From the NCBI RefSeq assembly GCF_022647325.1, contig NZ_CP071407.1, forward strand, positions 186,001-250,000: a DNA stretch of 64,000 nucleotides, read 5' to 3'. Of this stretch, positions 8,437-16,924 are shown in pieces (position 1 is the stretch's first letter; every line of letters begins with the position of its first letter). Under the pieces are notes generated by a model. The model had not been told where the DNA came from. It saw only the letters and a list, made by a program, of their open reading frames with translations, and searched no databases. The translations under genes and the position numbers were made by a program. Origin of the DNA: Pantoea deleyi (GTDB taxonomy: Bacteria; Pseudomonadota; Gammaproteobacteria; Enterobacterales; Enterobacteriaceae).

Positions 8437-8457
8437 CGCGTTCGCGTTCGCGTTCGC
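8437..8457. repeat. Short tandem repeat of GTTCGC
   Basis: Three to four perfect or near-perfect TTCGCG hexamer units directly after the first 46-bp repeat. They may be replication-slippage sequence at a recombination junction. Confidence 0.6.
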
Positions 8458-8539
8458 ACCATGTTTTATATTCCGGCATCAATTGACACTGTGTTTTACT
8501 GGTTTTGTTGTTGTTACTCCTCACGGGCCATGAGATGAT

Positions 8540-8558
8540 AGTTTCCAAAAAGGAAACT
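8540..8558 (+). promoter_or_regulatory. Candidate HigA operator
   Basis: AGTTTCC-AAAAA-GGAAACT, a perfect 7-bp inverted repeat just before the AGGAG ribosome site of higB. Its position over the promoter/leader of the operon fits autorepression by the antitoxin. Confidence 0.65.
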
Positions 8559-8574
8559 GTCAGGAGCCAATGGA

Positions 8575-8883
8575 ATGCATGTAATATCACGTGTACCGTT
8601 TGACGAGGCGGTAAAAAAACATCCTAAGGCAGCGGCAGCACTGGAACTGCTTTATCGCAATCTCAGGCAGGGCGATTTTCGAACGCCTGAGGATCTCAGG
8701 GCGCTTTATGCAAGCCTCGATCGTATGAAATATCGTGCCCGATGGTGGGTCATTGACCTGAGTGGCAATCAAATACGCGTCATGTTTTTTGCAGATTTTG
8801 AACGCAGTAAAATTTTTATTAAACATATCTGCACACATGCTGAGTATGACAAGCTGGTGAAGAAATATCGGGAGGCAACCTAA
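8575..8883 (+). CDS. higB: HigB-type toxin, ribosome-dependent mRNA interferase
   Basis: 102 residues, the length of E. coli HigB (YgjN, 104). It starts MHVISRVPFDEAVKKHP and has the family pattern of a central SLDRMKYRARWWVIDLSGNQIRVMFF segment and a C-terminal IKHICTHAEYDKL helix carrying the conserved His and Tyr. Family members cleave mRNA on the translating ribosome. The ATG is preceded by AGGAG at 8 bases. As in other hig loci the toxin gene comes first, and its stop overlaps the antitoxin start by one base. Confidence 0.88.
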   Translation: MHVISRVPFDEAVKKHPKAAAALELLYRNLRQGDFRTPEDLRALYASLDRMKYRARWWVIDLSGNQIRVMFFADFERSKIFIKHICTHAEYDKLVKKYREAT

Positions 8884-9293
8884 TGAATAGTGAAGCTATC
8901 AGGCTGTCAAATCAGCTCGCGGAAGCATTACCCTTACTGGCGGGCAGCGGCCAGCAACGGGATTATGAAGATGCACTGGAACTGGTCGAATATCTCATTG
9001 AACATGCGCCGGATAATCCGCTGGTTGATCTGCTGTGTGCACGGATTGCGGATTATGAAGATAACGATCCCGGACTGGCCATATTTAATGCCCGTCAGAG
9101 GGAAATCGAAAGCGGCTCTGCTGTGCTGCGTGTGCTGATTGAGCAGCACAACCTCCGGTTGAGTGACTTCGAAAACGAAATTGGCAAAAAATCACTGGTG
9201 AGCAGAATCCTGAGCGGCGAGCGTCAGTTGACGGTGGCCCATATACGGGCGTTATGCGCCCGATTCGGCCTGTCGCCGTCGCTGTTTTTTTAA
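8883..9293 (+). CDS. higA: HigA-type antitoxin, Xre-family DNA-binding
   Basis: 136 residues. The N-terminal half (ALELVEYLIEHAPDNPLVDLLCARIADYE) corresponds to the toxin-binding helices of E. coli HigA (YgjM). The C-terminal half is a helix-turn-helix domain (LSDFENEIGKKSLVSRILSGERQLTVAHIRALCARFGLSPSLFF in E. coli-like order). It neutralises HigB and should repress the operon through the inverted repeat in front of higB. Start and toxin stop overlap (TAATG), so translation is coupled. Confidence 0.88.
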   Translation: MNSEAIRLSNQLAEALPLLAGSGQQRDYEDALELVEYLIEHAPDNPLVDLLCARIADYEDNDPGLAIFNARQREIESGSAVLRVLIEQHNLRLSDFENEIGKKSLVSRILSGERQLTVAHIRALCARFGLSPSLFF

Positions 9294-9354
9294 TGCGGAC
9301 GGCCAGCGTCGTTTAAGGTGATGCTCCGGGCTTTATCTGTACCGATCTTCCTGT

Positions 9355-9400
9355 AAAACGCCTCAGCTGAGGCGTTTTTTTGTTCCCTCACTGACGTTCA
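9355..9400. repeat. Copy 2 of the 46-bp direct repeat; terminator of higBA
   Basis: It carries the same CGCCTCAG/CTGAGGCG hairpin as the copy after fhuE, here followed by seven T residues, then TTGTTCCCTCACTGACGTTCA. It overlaps the last bases of the convergent VOC gene and can terminate in both directions. Confidence 0.85.
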
Positions 9401-10267
9401 GGTAAAACGCAGCGCCAGATTAAAGCCCTGGCCCGCCTCCACGACGATGGCATCGGGCTGCTCCTGAAAAACGATCTCTCCGGCCTGCAGCGCACGCTTT
9501 ACCTGATCCAGACCCGCTGTCTCAAAGCCCAGCGCCACCATCCGGGCGGTACCATCATACTCTTCCGGCAGGGGACCAAACCGCTGCTGCGCATAATCTG
9601 CCGACGCAAACCGCACGGTGGCCGCACCGGCCCGCAACACAAAGGCACCTTCGGGACAGGCGATGACTTTCGCCGCGCCGAACAGACGGCTGTAAACCTG
9701 AGCGGAAAGTGCCGGGTCCTGAGCCACAATGACAAACTCGCTGATGTTACGCACGCCGTTGGGGTGGCGCTGCCACGCAGGCAGCCATACCGCCTCAGGC
9801 GTCAGATGCTGACAAAAGAAGCTGCGACCATTAGGGATCAGCGAGGCGCGAACCCGGACCGTGGAAAAGCGTGCTTCCGTTTCGGTTCCATCGGGCAGCG
9901 TCACCGGGCGGTGGAAAGTGGCGGGCGGATCGCCATCCAGATCCTGCCGTTGCAGGTGCAGAAAGGTGCTCTCCGCTTCGTGGGTTTTCCATACCAGTCC
10001 GCTCAGGCCCAGCGGCGACTGCCAGAGGTCGGCACGCTGGCCGCGCTTGCCCGCTTCATAGCCCAGCAGCTCAAGGTAATTCTCACCAAAGACCGCCAGA
10101 TGATTACTCGACCCCAGCGAATGATGCCCCCGTTCGGTGAGCTGAAACCCGAGTCGCCGGAAGCGGGCGCGGGCGCTATCCAGCTGGTCGGCGACATGAA
10201 TAACAGCGTGATCCAGAATCGGTTGAGGAACCGGTACAGCCATATCGGCACTCCTTTTTTTCGTCAT
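9398..10267 (-). CDS. VOC/glyoxalase-like domain protein
   Basis: 289 residues with two beta-alpha-beta-beta-beta halves typical of the glyoxalase-like fold: LDHAVIHVADQLDSARARFRRLGFQLTERG near the N-terminus with His at the usual first metal position, and ISEFVIVAQDPALSAQVYSRLFG in the second half. Several proteins of this large family bind a metal and open rings or move double bonds, and the substrate here is unknown. The ATG overlaps the stop of the amidohydrolase (ATGA), so it is the last gene of the long leftward operon. An in-frame internal ATG (MAVPVPQP) eight codons later is possible, but the overlap favours the first. Confidence 0.75.
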   Translation of the reverse strand: MTKKRSADMAVPVPQPILDHAVIHVADQLDSARARFRRLGFQLTERGHHSLGSSNHLAVFGENYLELLGYEAGKRGQRADLWQSPLGLSGLVWKTHEAESTFLHLQRQDLDGDPPATFHRPVTLPDGTETEARFSTVRVRASLIPNGRSFFCQHLTPEAVWLPAWQRHPNGVRNISEFVIVAQDPALSAQVYSRLFGAAKVIACPEGAFVLRAGAATVRFASADYAQQRFGPLPEEYDGTARMVALGFETAGLDQVKRALQAGEIVFQEQPDAIVVEAGQGFNLALRFT

Positions 10268-11406
10268 TGCGCCGCCACAATCTGTAGCGCACGCGGCACC
10301 AGTTGCGTGAAGTAGTCAACCGCAGGCGCGATCAAGGCTTCATCGGGATCGAAGGCGGCATGATGCAGACCAAATTCACTGGCGCTGCCGATACTGACAA
10401 ACGCCCCCGGCACCTGCTGCAGATAGAACGCGAAATCTTCGCCGCCCATCTGTGGCGAGGCGGCATGCTCTGCGTGATAGCCGCTCTCACGGGCTACCTC
10501 CAGCGCGACATCCACCCACTGAGGCGTATTGATCAGTGCAGGCGGCCCTTCGGTCCACGCCAGTTCCGCAGATGCGCCAAACCCGCTGGCAATGCCCTGA
10601 ATCAGTGACCGGATGCGATGGGGGATCTGCGCCCGGATCCCGCTATTGTGTGTGCGCACGGTCCCTTCCAGCTCAACGCTCTGCGGCAGGACGTTCCAGG
10701 TATTGCCCGCGGTAAAACGCGTCACGCTCAGTACTACCGTCTCCAGCGAGCTGAAGACCCGGCTCGGCAGCGTCTGCAGCGCGGTCACGATATGACTGGC
10801 AATCACGATGGAGTCGATGCCCTCCTGCGGCCGCGCCGCATGCGCGCCTTTGCCGTTAACCCGGATCACAAAGCGATCGACGTTGGCATAAAACGCACCC
10901 GCGCGGCTGCGCAGCGTGCCCAGCGGCAGGTCCGGCGCGTTGTGCAGGCCGAATATCGCTTTTACCCCCTCCAGCGCGCCCGCCTCAATCAGCTGACGGG
11001 CACCGTCAAAGGTCTCTTCGGCGGGCTGAAACAGAATCCGCACCCGGCCCGGCAGCGTGGCCTCCTGCTGTTTCAGCTGCAACGCCACGCCGAGCATGAC
11101 GGCGCTGTGAACGTCGTGACCGCAGGCATGCATTACGCCGGGTTGCTGTGAACGCCAGGGACGATCGGTGACCTCCTCAATCGGCAGGGCATCAATGTCA
11201 GCGCGCAGCGCGATCAGGGCTTCGCCGTGACCGATTTCCGCTACCACGCCGGTCTTCAGCCCGAGCGGCAGGCGCCGGATCCCGGCCTGTTCCAGCCAGC
11301 GCGTGAGACGTTCAGTGGTGGCAAATTCGTGGTTTGAGAGTTCCGGGTGCTGATGCAGTTCGCGACGCCACTGCACCAGTTGTTCAGTTAAAGGCAAAGT
11401 CATCAT
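10264..11406 (-). CDS. M20-family amidohydrolase (N-acyl amino acid deacylase type)
   Basis: 380 residues, typical for hippurate hydrolase/YxeP/AbgB-like peptidases. Metal-binding motifs are VMHACGHDVHSAV (Cys/His), FQPAEETFDGA (Glu-Glu) and QMGGEDFAFYLQQVPG (Glu-Asp). The dimerisation domain lies between about residues 180 and 290 (GKGAHAARPQEGIDS). It should hydrolyse an N-acyl or peptide-like amide bond. Its companions are a dipeptide-type transporter and a flavin monooxygenase. It has a close paralogue at 30729-31880 in the other monooxygenase operon of this window, sharing long blocks such as TGVVAEIGHGE and RVRILFQPAEE. Confidence 0.88.
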   Translation of the reverse strand: MMTLPLTEQLVQWRRELHQHPELSNHEFATTERLTRWLEQAGIRRLPLGLKTGVVAEIGHGEALIALRADIDALPIEEVTDRPWRSQQPGVMHACGHDVHSAVMLGVALQLKQQEATLPGRVRILFQPAEETFDGARQLIEAGALEGVKAIFGLHNAPDLPLGTLRSRAGAFYANVDRFVIRVNGKGAHAARPQEGIDSIVIASHIVTALQTLPSRVFSSLETVVLSVTRFTAGNTWNVLPQSVELEGTVRTHNSGIRAQIPHRIRSLIQGIASGFGASAELAWTEGPPALINTPQWVDVALEVARESGYHAEHAASPQMGGEDFAFYLQQVPGAFVSIGSASEFGLHHAAFDPDEALIAPAVDYFTQLVPRALQIVAAQ

Positions 11407-11414
11407 TATTCCTG

Positions 11415-12506
11415 TTATTCCGGCAGAAAAGGCTCACCCAGCGTCAGCATCAGGCGGTTGGCCCAGGCAAAGAAGGCGGTGGACTGAATCAGATCGAGCA
11501 GATCCAGCGTGTCCAGACCCTGCTCGCGCAGTGCCTTAACCTGCGACAGCGTTGGTTGCGCAGGGGTCAGCGACAGCGCAGCCGAAAAGCCGATGATGGC
11601 CTGCCAGCGGTCACTCTGTCCGTGTGACAGCACCGCGCCCGGCGCGACGTTCAGTAACTTCTGAATCGCCTCATCCTGTTTTGACAGCTGGCTGGCTTTA
11701 CGGGCATGCACGGAAGCACAGTAGATGCAGCCGTTGACTTTACTTACCACGGTTGCTGCCAGTTCCCGCTCAGCGCGGGGCAGGCCACCGGCGGTATAGA
11801 AAATGCCTTTATCCGTCAGCGTCCGCTGTTCCAGCAGCGGCAGATTCCGGGCCAGCAGGCGAAAATAGTCCGAATGTGTGTGGCCGAATTTTGCCAGCGT
11901 GGCCTGTTCAGCCTCGCTGAACTCCGCCAGCGGTTTTGCAGGCAGCCAGGGTTCCCAGCCGAGCTCCTGTTGCGTAAACGCGGTCAGTGCCGTTTTACCG
12001 CTGGCGGTGCGTGTGGCCTGGTGCCAGCGTCCGGCCACGACAGGCGTCGCCTCATCGTGTCCATGCTTGCCCTGTAAGCTGTGCAGCCCCGCCAGTAAGC
12101 GGCTCTGGAAGCTGACGAACGCCACCAGTTGCGCCAGCGTGACAATACCGCGCAGGCTCCAGCCCGCCGCCTTCAGGATCTCAAGATCGGCGGGCGTTGC
12201 CGCAACCGGCTCCACGCTGAGACGACAGGCAAAGGCCTCCGCCGCCACGATCCGTTCAGGCTGTCTGACCGATGCCTGTTGCTGATAATGTGCCTGCAGG
12301 CCGGGCTGCGCATGCCAGCCAGCCACCAGTGCGGCAAGATAATGGCGCCCGCTCAGGGGAAAATCGTCATCGCCCTGGTCAAACAGCAGGTTGTAGCTGC
12401 CCTGGGCATGGAGCGTAGCGGCGTGACGTGTCTGGCGGGCGTGCGCCAGGTCGGAATCGGGATCGATATCTGCCAGCTGCGCGATTAAATCGTCGGGTTG
12501 ACTCAT
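11415..12506 (-). CDS. CMD/alkylhydroperoxidase-like protein, two-domain fusion
   Basis: 363 residues made of two carboxymuconolactone-decarboxylase-like halves. The second half carries the peroxiredoxin-type motif C-I-Y-C-A-S-V-H (Cys260, Cys263, His267), followed by a helical tail. The first half (about 1-160) resembles the CMD family named after Avi_7170 and the second the peroxidase-related family named after Avi_7169, as I recall the TIGRFAM names. In some genomes these are separate genes, and here they are one polypeptide. The first half shows no Cys-x-x-Cys. It may detoxify peroxide made by the adjacent flavin monooxygenase (inference). Start and upstream stop overlap by 4 bases. Confidence 0.78.
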   Translation of the reverse strand: MSQPDDLIAQLADIDPDSDLAHARQTRHAATLHAQGSYNLLFDQGDDDFPLSGRHYLAALVAGWHAQPGLQAHYQQQASVRQPERIVAAEAFACRLSVEPVAATPADLEILKAAGWSLRGIVTLAQLVAFVSFQSRLLAGLHSLQGKHGHDEATPVVAGRWHQATRTASGKTALTAFTQQELGWEPWLPAKPLAEFSEAEQATLAKFGHTHSDYFRLLARNLPLLEQRTLTDKGIFYTAGGLPRAERELAATVVSKVNGCIYCASVHARKASQLSKQDEAIQKLLNVAPGAVLSHGQSDRWQAIIGFSAALSLTPAQPTLSQVKALREQGLDTLDLLDLIQSTAFFAWANRLMLTLGEPFLPE

Positions 12507-13510
12507 GAAATTCTCCTGTTAAGTTCGCCTGAGCCACGGAGCGCGGGCGCAAGATGTTCGGCAATCAGCTCAATTGAGCGCAGCGTATCGGCGTGCGACG
12601 GCTCGACCGAATGCACCTGAAATGAGATGTCGGTGACGCGCGCCAGCACGCTGTCCCGCGCCAGCGATGCTTTCACCCGCCCGGCATCGCCGACGTGGGC
12701 ATCAAACTGCGCCAGCAAATCGTCGAAGCGTTCGCCGCGCAGTTCGCCCCGGTACTGTGAGGCCTGTCTGCGAATGCCGGGTTCAGCTATCTGACGCGCA
12801 TAGGCGTCCGAATCGGCGACAAAGGCGGTTCGTGAGGCGAGTATGCGTGGCGCCGTTCCCGGCGGCAGGGCCGCCAGGTAAGCGTCGATCAGGGGATTCT
12901 GCAGCGCATCGAGCGGCAGATCGGGCTGCCCGGCGGGACGTGGCTGGGTGCGCGAGAGCATCAGCCCATGTCCACCCTGTGCAGCACGGATCGCGCCTTC
13001 AACCGAGAAAGTGGCAATCCACACCCGTCCGGCGAGCTGCGGCGCGGCGGGATAGAGATGATTGTCAGGATGGCCCAGCGAATCGCCGCCCCAAGCGCTG
13101 AGCAGCGTATGCAGATGGTCGTTAAACGCTACTCCGCGCCCGGCAAAAGTCAGGCCAAAGGGCAGAAACGACTCCGGCGTGCCGCCCGAACCCACTCCGA
13201 CCTCCAGCCGCCCCTCTGCCAGCAGATCGAGAACAGCGGCGTCTTCCGCTACCCGCAGGGCATTTTCCATCGGCAGAGTGATGATGGCGGTGCCGAGCCG
13301 GATGGTGCGGGTGTGCGCAGCTACATGGGCCAGGAAGAGTAAGGGGGAGGGTAAACCGCCCTCATCCTCATGAAAGTGGTGCTGAGCAATCCATGCGGTA
13401 TCAAATCCGCACCGTTCAGCATGCTGGATCTGTGCAGTCGCCAGCTGATACCGCTGTTTCGCCGGCACCTTATCCAGCAGCCGGGTAAAGAATCCGAGAC
13501 GTCGACTCAT
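12503..13510 (-). CDS. LLM-class flavin-dependent monooxygenase
   Basis: 335 residues in the bacterial luciferase-like TIM-barrel family: MSRRLGFFTRLLD at the N-terminus, then IAQHHFHEDEGGLPSPLLFLA, RLGTAIITLPMENALRVAEDA and EVGVGSGGTP for FMN binding. It is expected to use FMNH2 and O2 supplied by a separate reductase. It appears to belong to the Klebsiella KPN_01858 group, which occurs with this same set of transporter and CMD genes. The start was placed at the ATG following AGGAG and overlapping the upstream ATPase stop. A longer frame has no ribosome site. The substrate is unknown. Confidence 0.82.
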   Translation of the reverse strand: MSRRLGFFTRLLDKVPAKQRYQLATAQIQHAERCGFDTAWIAQHHFHEDEGGLPSPLLFLAHVAAHTRTIRLGTAIITLPMENALRVAEDAAVLDLLAEGRLEVGVGSGGTPESFLPFGLTFAGRGVAFNDHLHTLLSAWGGDSLGHPDNHLYPAAPQLAGRVWIATFSVEGAIRAAQGGHGLMLSRTQPRPAGQPDLPLDALQNPLIDAYLAALPPGTAPRILASRTAFVADSDAYARQIAEPGIRRQASQYRGELRGERFDDLLAQFDAHVGDAGRVKASLARDSVLARVTDISFQVHSVEPSHADTLRSIELIAEHLAPALRGSGELNRRIS

Positions 13511-15126
13511 GCTGACTCCTGATGAGTTAAGGGAACGAGCAGGGGGATGGCGGCAATCAGATCGCACGTGTAAGGGTGCTGTGGCGCACTGAATATTGTG
13601 ACAACGTCACCCTGTTCTGCCACTTCGCCTGCTTTAAGCACCGTGACGCTGTCAGCAATCTGCCGCACCGTCGCCAGGTCATGTGTAATAAACAGATAGG
13701 TCAGGCCCAGTTCGCGCTGAAGCTGCAGCAGCAGATCGAGGATCTGCGCCTGCACGGTGACATCGAGCGCCGAGGTCGCTTCATCCAGCACCAGAATGTC
13801 CGGCTCACAGATCAGCGCACGCGCCAGCGCGACCCGCTGACGCTGGCCACCGGAGAGCTCATGGGGATGGCGTGACAGCAGAGACAGAGGCAGCGCGACC
13901 CGGCTGGTGATCGCTTCCACCCGCTCGCGGCGCGCCGTGCGGCTTAACCGTCGGAAATTACGCAGCGGCTCTTCGATGATGGCGAACAGGGTCTGGCGCG
14001 GGTCCAGCGAGGCAAACGGGTTCTGATAAACAAACTGAATCTTGCGCCGCAGCTGGCGTAACGCTTCGCCCCGTAATCCATTGACGACGATGCCATCCAG
14101 CGTCACCTCACCACTATCGGCCGTGTCAAATCCCATAATGATGCGGGCGAGAGTGGTTTTACCCGAACCGGATTCGCCGACCAGAGCATGCGTGGTGCCG
14201 CGGGCCACCTGAAAACTGACCTGATTCAGCGCCTGCAACCGCTGCTGTTTGCCCAGCGCAAAACTTTTCATCACGCCGCTTACCCGGATGGCTGGCGAAG
14301 AGAACGGCGTCGCGACTGGCTGGCTGCGTGGAGGACGCCGGGGAGCGGCATCGTTCAGCAGCTGGCGCGTATAGGGATGAGCAGCGGCACTTATCAGCCG
14401 GCCGGCCGGCCCCGATTCCTGAATCTCGCCGTGGCGGAAAACGATAATGCGGTCTGCGCGCTGAGCCGCTAAGGCCAGATCGTGGGTGACAAACAGCACC
14501 GCCGTATTGAATTCGTGCCGGAGGTTATCCAGCAGATCGAGAATGCGCTTCTGAACCGTCACGTCGAGGGCGCTGGTCGGCTCGTCAGCAATAATAATCT
14601 CTGGCTGCAGGGCGAGTGCGATGGCGATCAGCACCCGCTGTTTCATGCCGCCCGAGAGCTGATGCGGATACTGGTTTACCCGCTGTTCCGGGTGACTCAG
14701 ACCGACGCGGGTCAGCAGTTCAATAACCCGCTGCTGACGCAGGGTGGCCGGTAAAGGCAGGTGCAGCCGAAGGATCTCTTCGACCTGCTCACCGATCGTT
14801 TTCACCGGATTCAGGGCGTTGCCGGGATCCTGTGGCACAAGGCTGATACGTGCGCCGCGCAGGGTGTCGAAGCGCTTCTGCGACCACTGACTGATATCCA
14901 CGCCGTTGAGCCGGATCGCCCCCTGTTCGCGGCGGCCATTCTCCGCCATCAGGCCCAGAATCGCCTGCGCAGTGGTGGTCTTGCCGGAACCGGATTCACC
15001 GACCAGCGCCACCATCTCTCCGGCGTGCAGTTCAAAACTGACGTTATGGACGACCGGCTGCCACCGGTTGCCACTGCGATAGCTGAGTGTCAGATCGCTG
15101 ACGGCCAGTAAAGGCTGAGTACTCAT
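13507..15126 (-). CDS. Dipeptide/oligopeptide-type ABC transporter, fused double ATPase
   Basis: 539 residues with two complete nucleotide-binding domains in one chain (DppD-DppF/GsiA arrangement). Domain 1: Walker A GESGSGKTTTAQAILG near residue 40, signature LSGGMKQRVLIA, Walker [12 protein letters not shown]. Domain 2: Walker A GESGSGKTTLARIIMG near 315, signature LSGGQRQRVALARA, Walker B ILVLDEATSALD. It energises the two permeases encoded upstream, with 4-base overlaps on both sides. The set matches the nickel/peptide/opine superfamily of importers. Confidence 0.92.
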   Translation of the reverse strand: MSTQPLLAVSDLTLSYRSGNRWQPVVHNVSFELHAGEMVALVGESGSGKTTTAQAILGLMAENGRREQGAIRLNGVDISQWSQKRFDTLRGARISLVPQDPGNALNPVKTIGEQVEEILRLHLPLPATLRQQRVIELLTRVGLSHPEQRVNQYPHQLSGGMKQRVLIAIALALQPEIIIADEPTSALDVTVQKRILDLLDNLRHEFNTAVLFVTHDLALAAQRADRIIVFRHGEIQESGPAGRLISAAAHPYTRQLLNDAAPRRPPRSQPVATPFSSPAIRVSGVMKSFALGKQQRLQALNQVSFQVARGTTHALVGESGSGKTTLARIIMGFDTADSGEVTLDGIVVNGLRGEALRQLRRKIQFVYQNPFASLDPRQTLFAIIEEPLRNFRRLSRTARRERVEAITSRVALPLSLLSRHPHELSGGQRQRVALARALICEPDILVLDEATSALDVTVQAQILDLLLQLQRELGLTYLFITHDLATVRQIADSVTVLKAGEVAEQGDVVTIFSAPQHPYTCDLIAAIPLLVPLTHQESA

Positions 15127-15974
15127 CGGCGTCCTCCTGAAAGTTGCTGGCTGATGCGATTAGCGGCGAGCACGACGGCCACCACAACCACGCCCGGAAT
15201 GGTGGTCAGCCACCAGGCGGTAGCCAGATAATTACGCCCTTCGGCGATTAAGAGCCCCCACTCGGGAACCGGGGGCGGCGTGCCGTAGCCCAGGAAGCTC
15301 AGAGTCGACAGCGCCAGAATGGCCTGACCAAACTGCAGGGCAGCGTAGGCGATCACCGGTGTCAGCGCATTGGGCAGGATATGACGCCAGAGCACGCTGA
15401 AAAAGCGACCGCCGCTGCCGTACGCCGCCTCGATATAATCGCTGTGGCGGATCCGCACGACTTCGGCACGCGCCAGGCGGGCAAAACTGGCGATAGAAGC
15501 CACCCCCACCGCCAGGGCCGCATTGAGTGTGCCGAAGCCGAGCAAAATCAGCAGACTCAGCGAGAGCAGCAGCGAGGGGATCGCCAGCAGCACATCCACG
15601 CCACGCATGATGACGGATTCTGATCGGCCGCCGAGGGCACCTGCGACAATCCCCAGCGTGGTGCCCGCCAGCAGTCCAATCGTGACCGCCATCAGCGCAG
15701 CGAAAAGCGAATGCGATGCGCCATAGACAATACGGGCATAGAGATCGCGCCCCAGCTGATCGGTGCCCAGCCAGTGCCCCGCCTGTGGGGCGAGTCGCTG
15801 GGCGCCTGCAATCCCGTCTGTCGGGCTGGCGTGTGTCAGCAGCGCAGGAAACAGGGCCGCCAGCAGGGCCAGCAGCAGAATGAGGATGGCCAGCCAGAGA
15901 CCGGGAGCGAACCGGACGCTGCGTTTTCCCGGCGTCGCGGGGCGACGGGCGGCGGCGTAATCCACCAGACTCAT
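15123..15974 (-). CDS. ABC transporter permease, DppC type
   Basis: 283 residues with an N-terminal cytoplasmic tail, about six membrane helices, the LGTDQLGRDLYARIVYGA segment typical of DppC/OppC, and the EAA loop (EAAYGSGGRFFSVLWRHILPNALTPV) that docks on the ATPase. It forms the membrane pore with the DppB-type partner upstream. Both junctions are ATGA overlaps. Confidence 0.9.
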   Translation of the reverse strand: MSLVDYAAARRPATPGKRSVRFAPGLWLAILILLLALLAALFPALLTHASPTDGIAGAQRLAPQAGHWLGTDQLGRDLYARIVYGASHSLFAALMAVTIGLLAGTTLGIVAGALGGRSESVIMRGVDVLLAIPSLLLSLSLLILLGFGTLNAALAVGVASIASFARLARAEVVRIRHSDYIEAAYGSGGRFFSVLWRHILPNALTPVIAYAALQFGQAILALSTLSFLGYGTPPPVPEWGLLIAEGRNYLATAWWLTTIPGVVVVAVVLAANRISQQLSGGRR

Positions 15975-16912
15975 ACAGCACCTCCTGTCAGCTGAATGCG
16001 CGGATCAAACAGCGGCATCAGCAGATCGACCAGCAGGTTAATGACCACAAAGCCCAGCGCGGCGATCATCACCACCGCCTGTAGCACCGCCACATCCTGA
16101 TTGTTGACCGCCTGCTGGGTGAGCTGTCCCAGCCCGCCCAGTCCGAATACTGTTTCGGTAATCAGCGCGCCGGCAATCAGTTCACCCAGCAGCAGCCCCG
16201 CAACCGTAAGCACCGGCAGCATGGCGTTGCGCAGGATGTGCCGCCACAGAACATAGTTTTCGCCTGCCCCTTTGGCGCGCACCACCGCCACAAAAGGCCG
16301 GGTCGAAACCTCATCAATGCTGCGCAGCAGAATCTGTGCGAGCGGTGCAGAGATCGGCACCGCCACGGTCATAATCGGCAGGATCAGCCCCTGCCAGGGC
16401 GACGGGTTTATCACCGGGATCCAGCGCAGTTGAAAAGAGAAAAACTGGATCAGGGCGATGCCGAGCCAGAAGGTCGGAACGGAAATAAACAGCGCGGGCA
16501 GAGACTGCACCAGATTGCGCACGCCACGCAGGGCCGGCAGTCGTGACAATGCCGCCAGCACGAAAGCCAGCAGCGTCGCCAGCGTAAAGCCGCACAGGGC
16601 CAGACGCAGCGTACCGGGCAGGTTGCTGCTCAGCAGTTCGCTGACCGGCACCCCCGCCTGAACGGAGTAACCAAAATCGCCGCGCAGCATCGCCAGCAGC
16701 GTATGCAGATATTGCTGCCACAGCGGGCTGTCCGCGCCGTAGGCCTGACGCATCTCCGCGATCTGCTGCGGGCTCAGGCCGAGATCGGGATTCTGGAACT
16801 TGATCAGGACGGCATCGCCGGGCAGCACCTGCAGCAGCACAAATGACAGGCTGAACGCGGCCCATAACACCAGCACACCGAGGCCCGCACGCTGTAAGAG
16901 ATAATGACGCAT
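15971..16912 (-). CDS. ABC transporter permease, DppB type
   Basis: 313 residues with an N-terminal helix (LGVLVLWAAFSLSFVLLQVLPGDAV), the DppB/OppB signature and an EAA loop (RAKGAGENYVLWRHILRNAMLPVLTVAG). It heterodimerises with the next permease. It begins 12 bases after the binding-protein stop. Confidence 0.9.
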   Translation of the reverse strand: MRHYLLQRAGLGVLVLWAAFSLSFVLLQVLPGDAVLIKFQNPDLGLSPQQIAEMRQAYGADSPLWQQYLHTLLAMLRGDFGYSVQAGVPVSELLSSNLPGTLRLALCGFTLATLLAFVLAALSRLPALRGVRNLVQSLPALFISVPTFWLGIALIQFFSFQLRWIPVINPSPWQGLILPIMTVAVPISAPLAQILLRSIDEVSTRPFVAVVRAKGAGENYVLWRHILRNAMLPVLTVAGLLLGELIAGALITETVFGLGGLGQLTQQAVNNQDVAVLQAVVMIAALGFVVINLLVDLLMPLFDPRIQLTGGAV

Positions 16913-16924
16913 TCTCTGCTCCGG

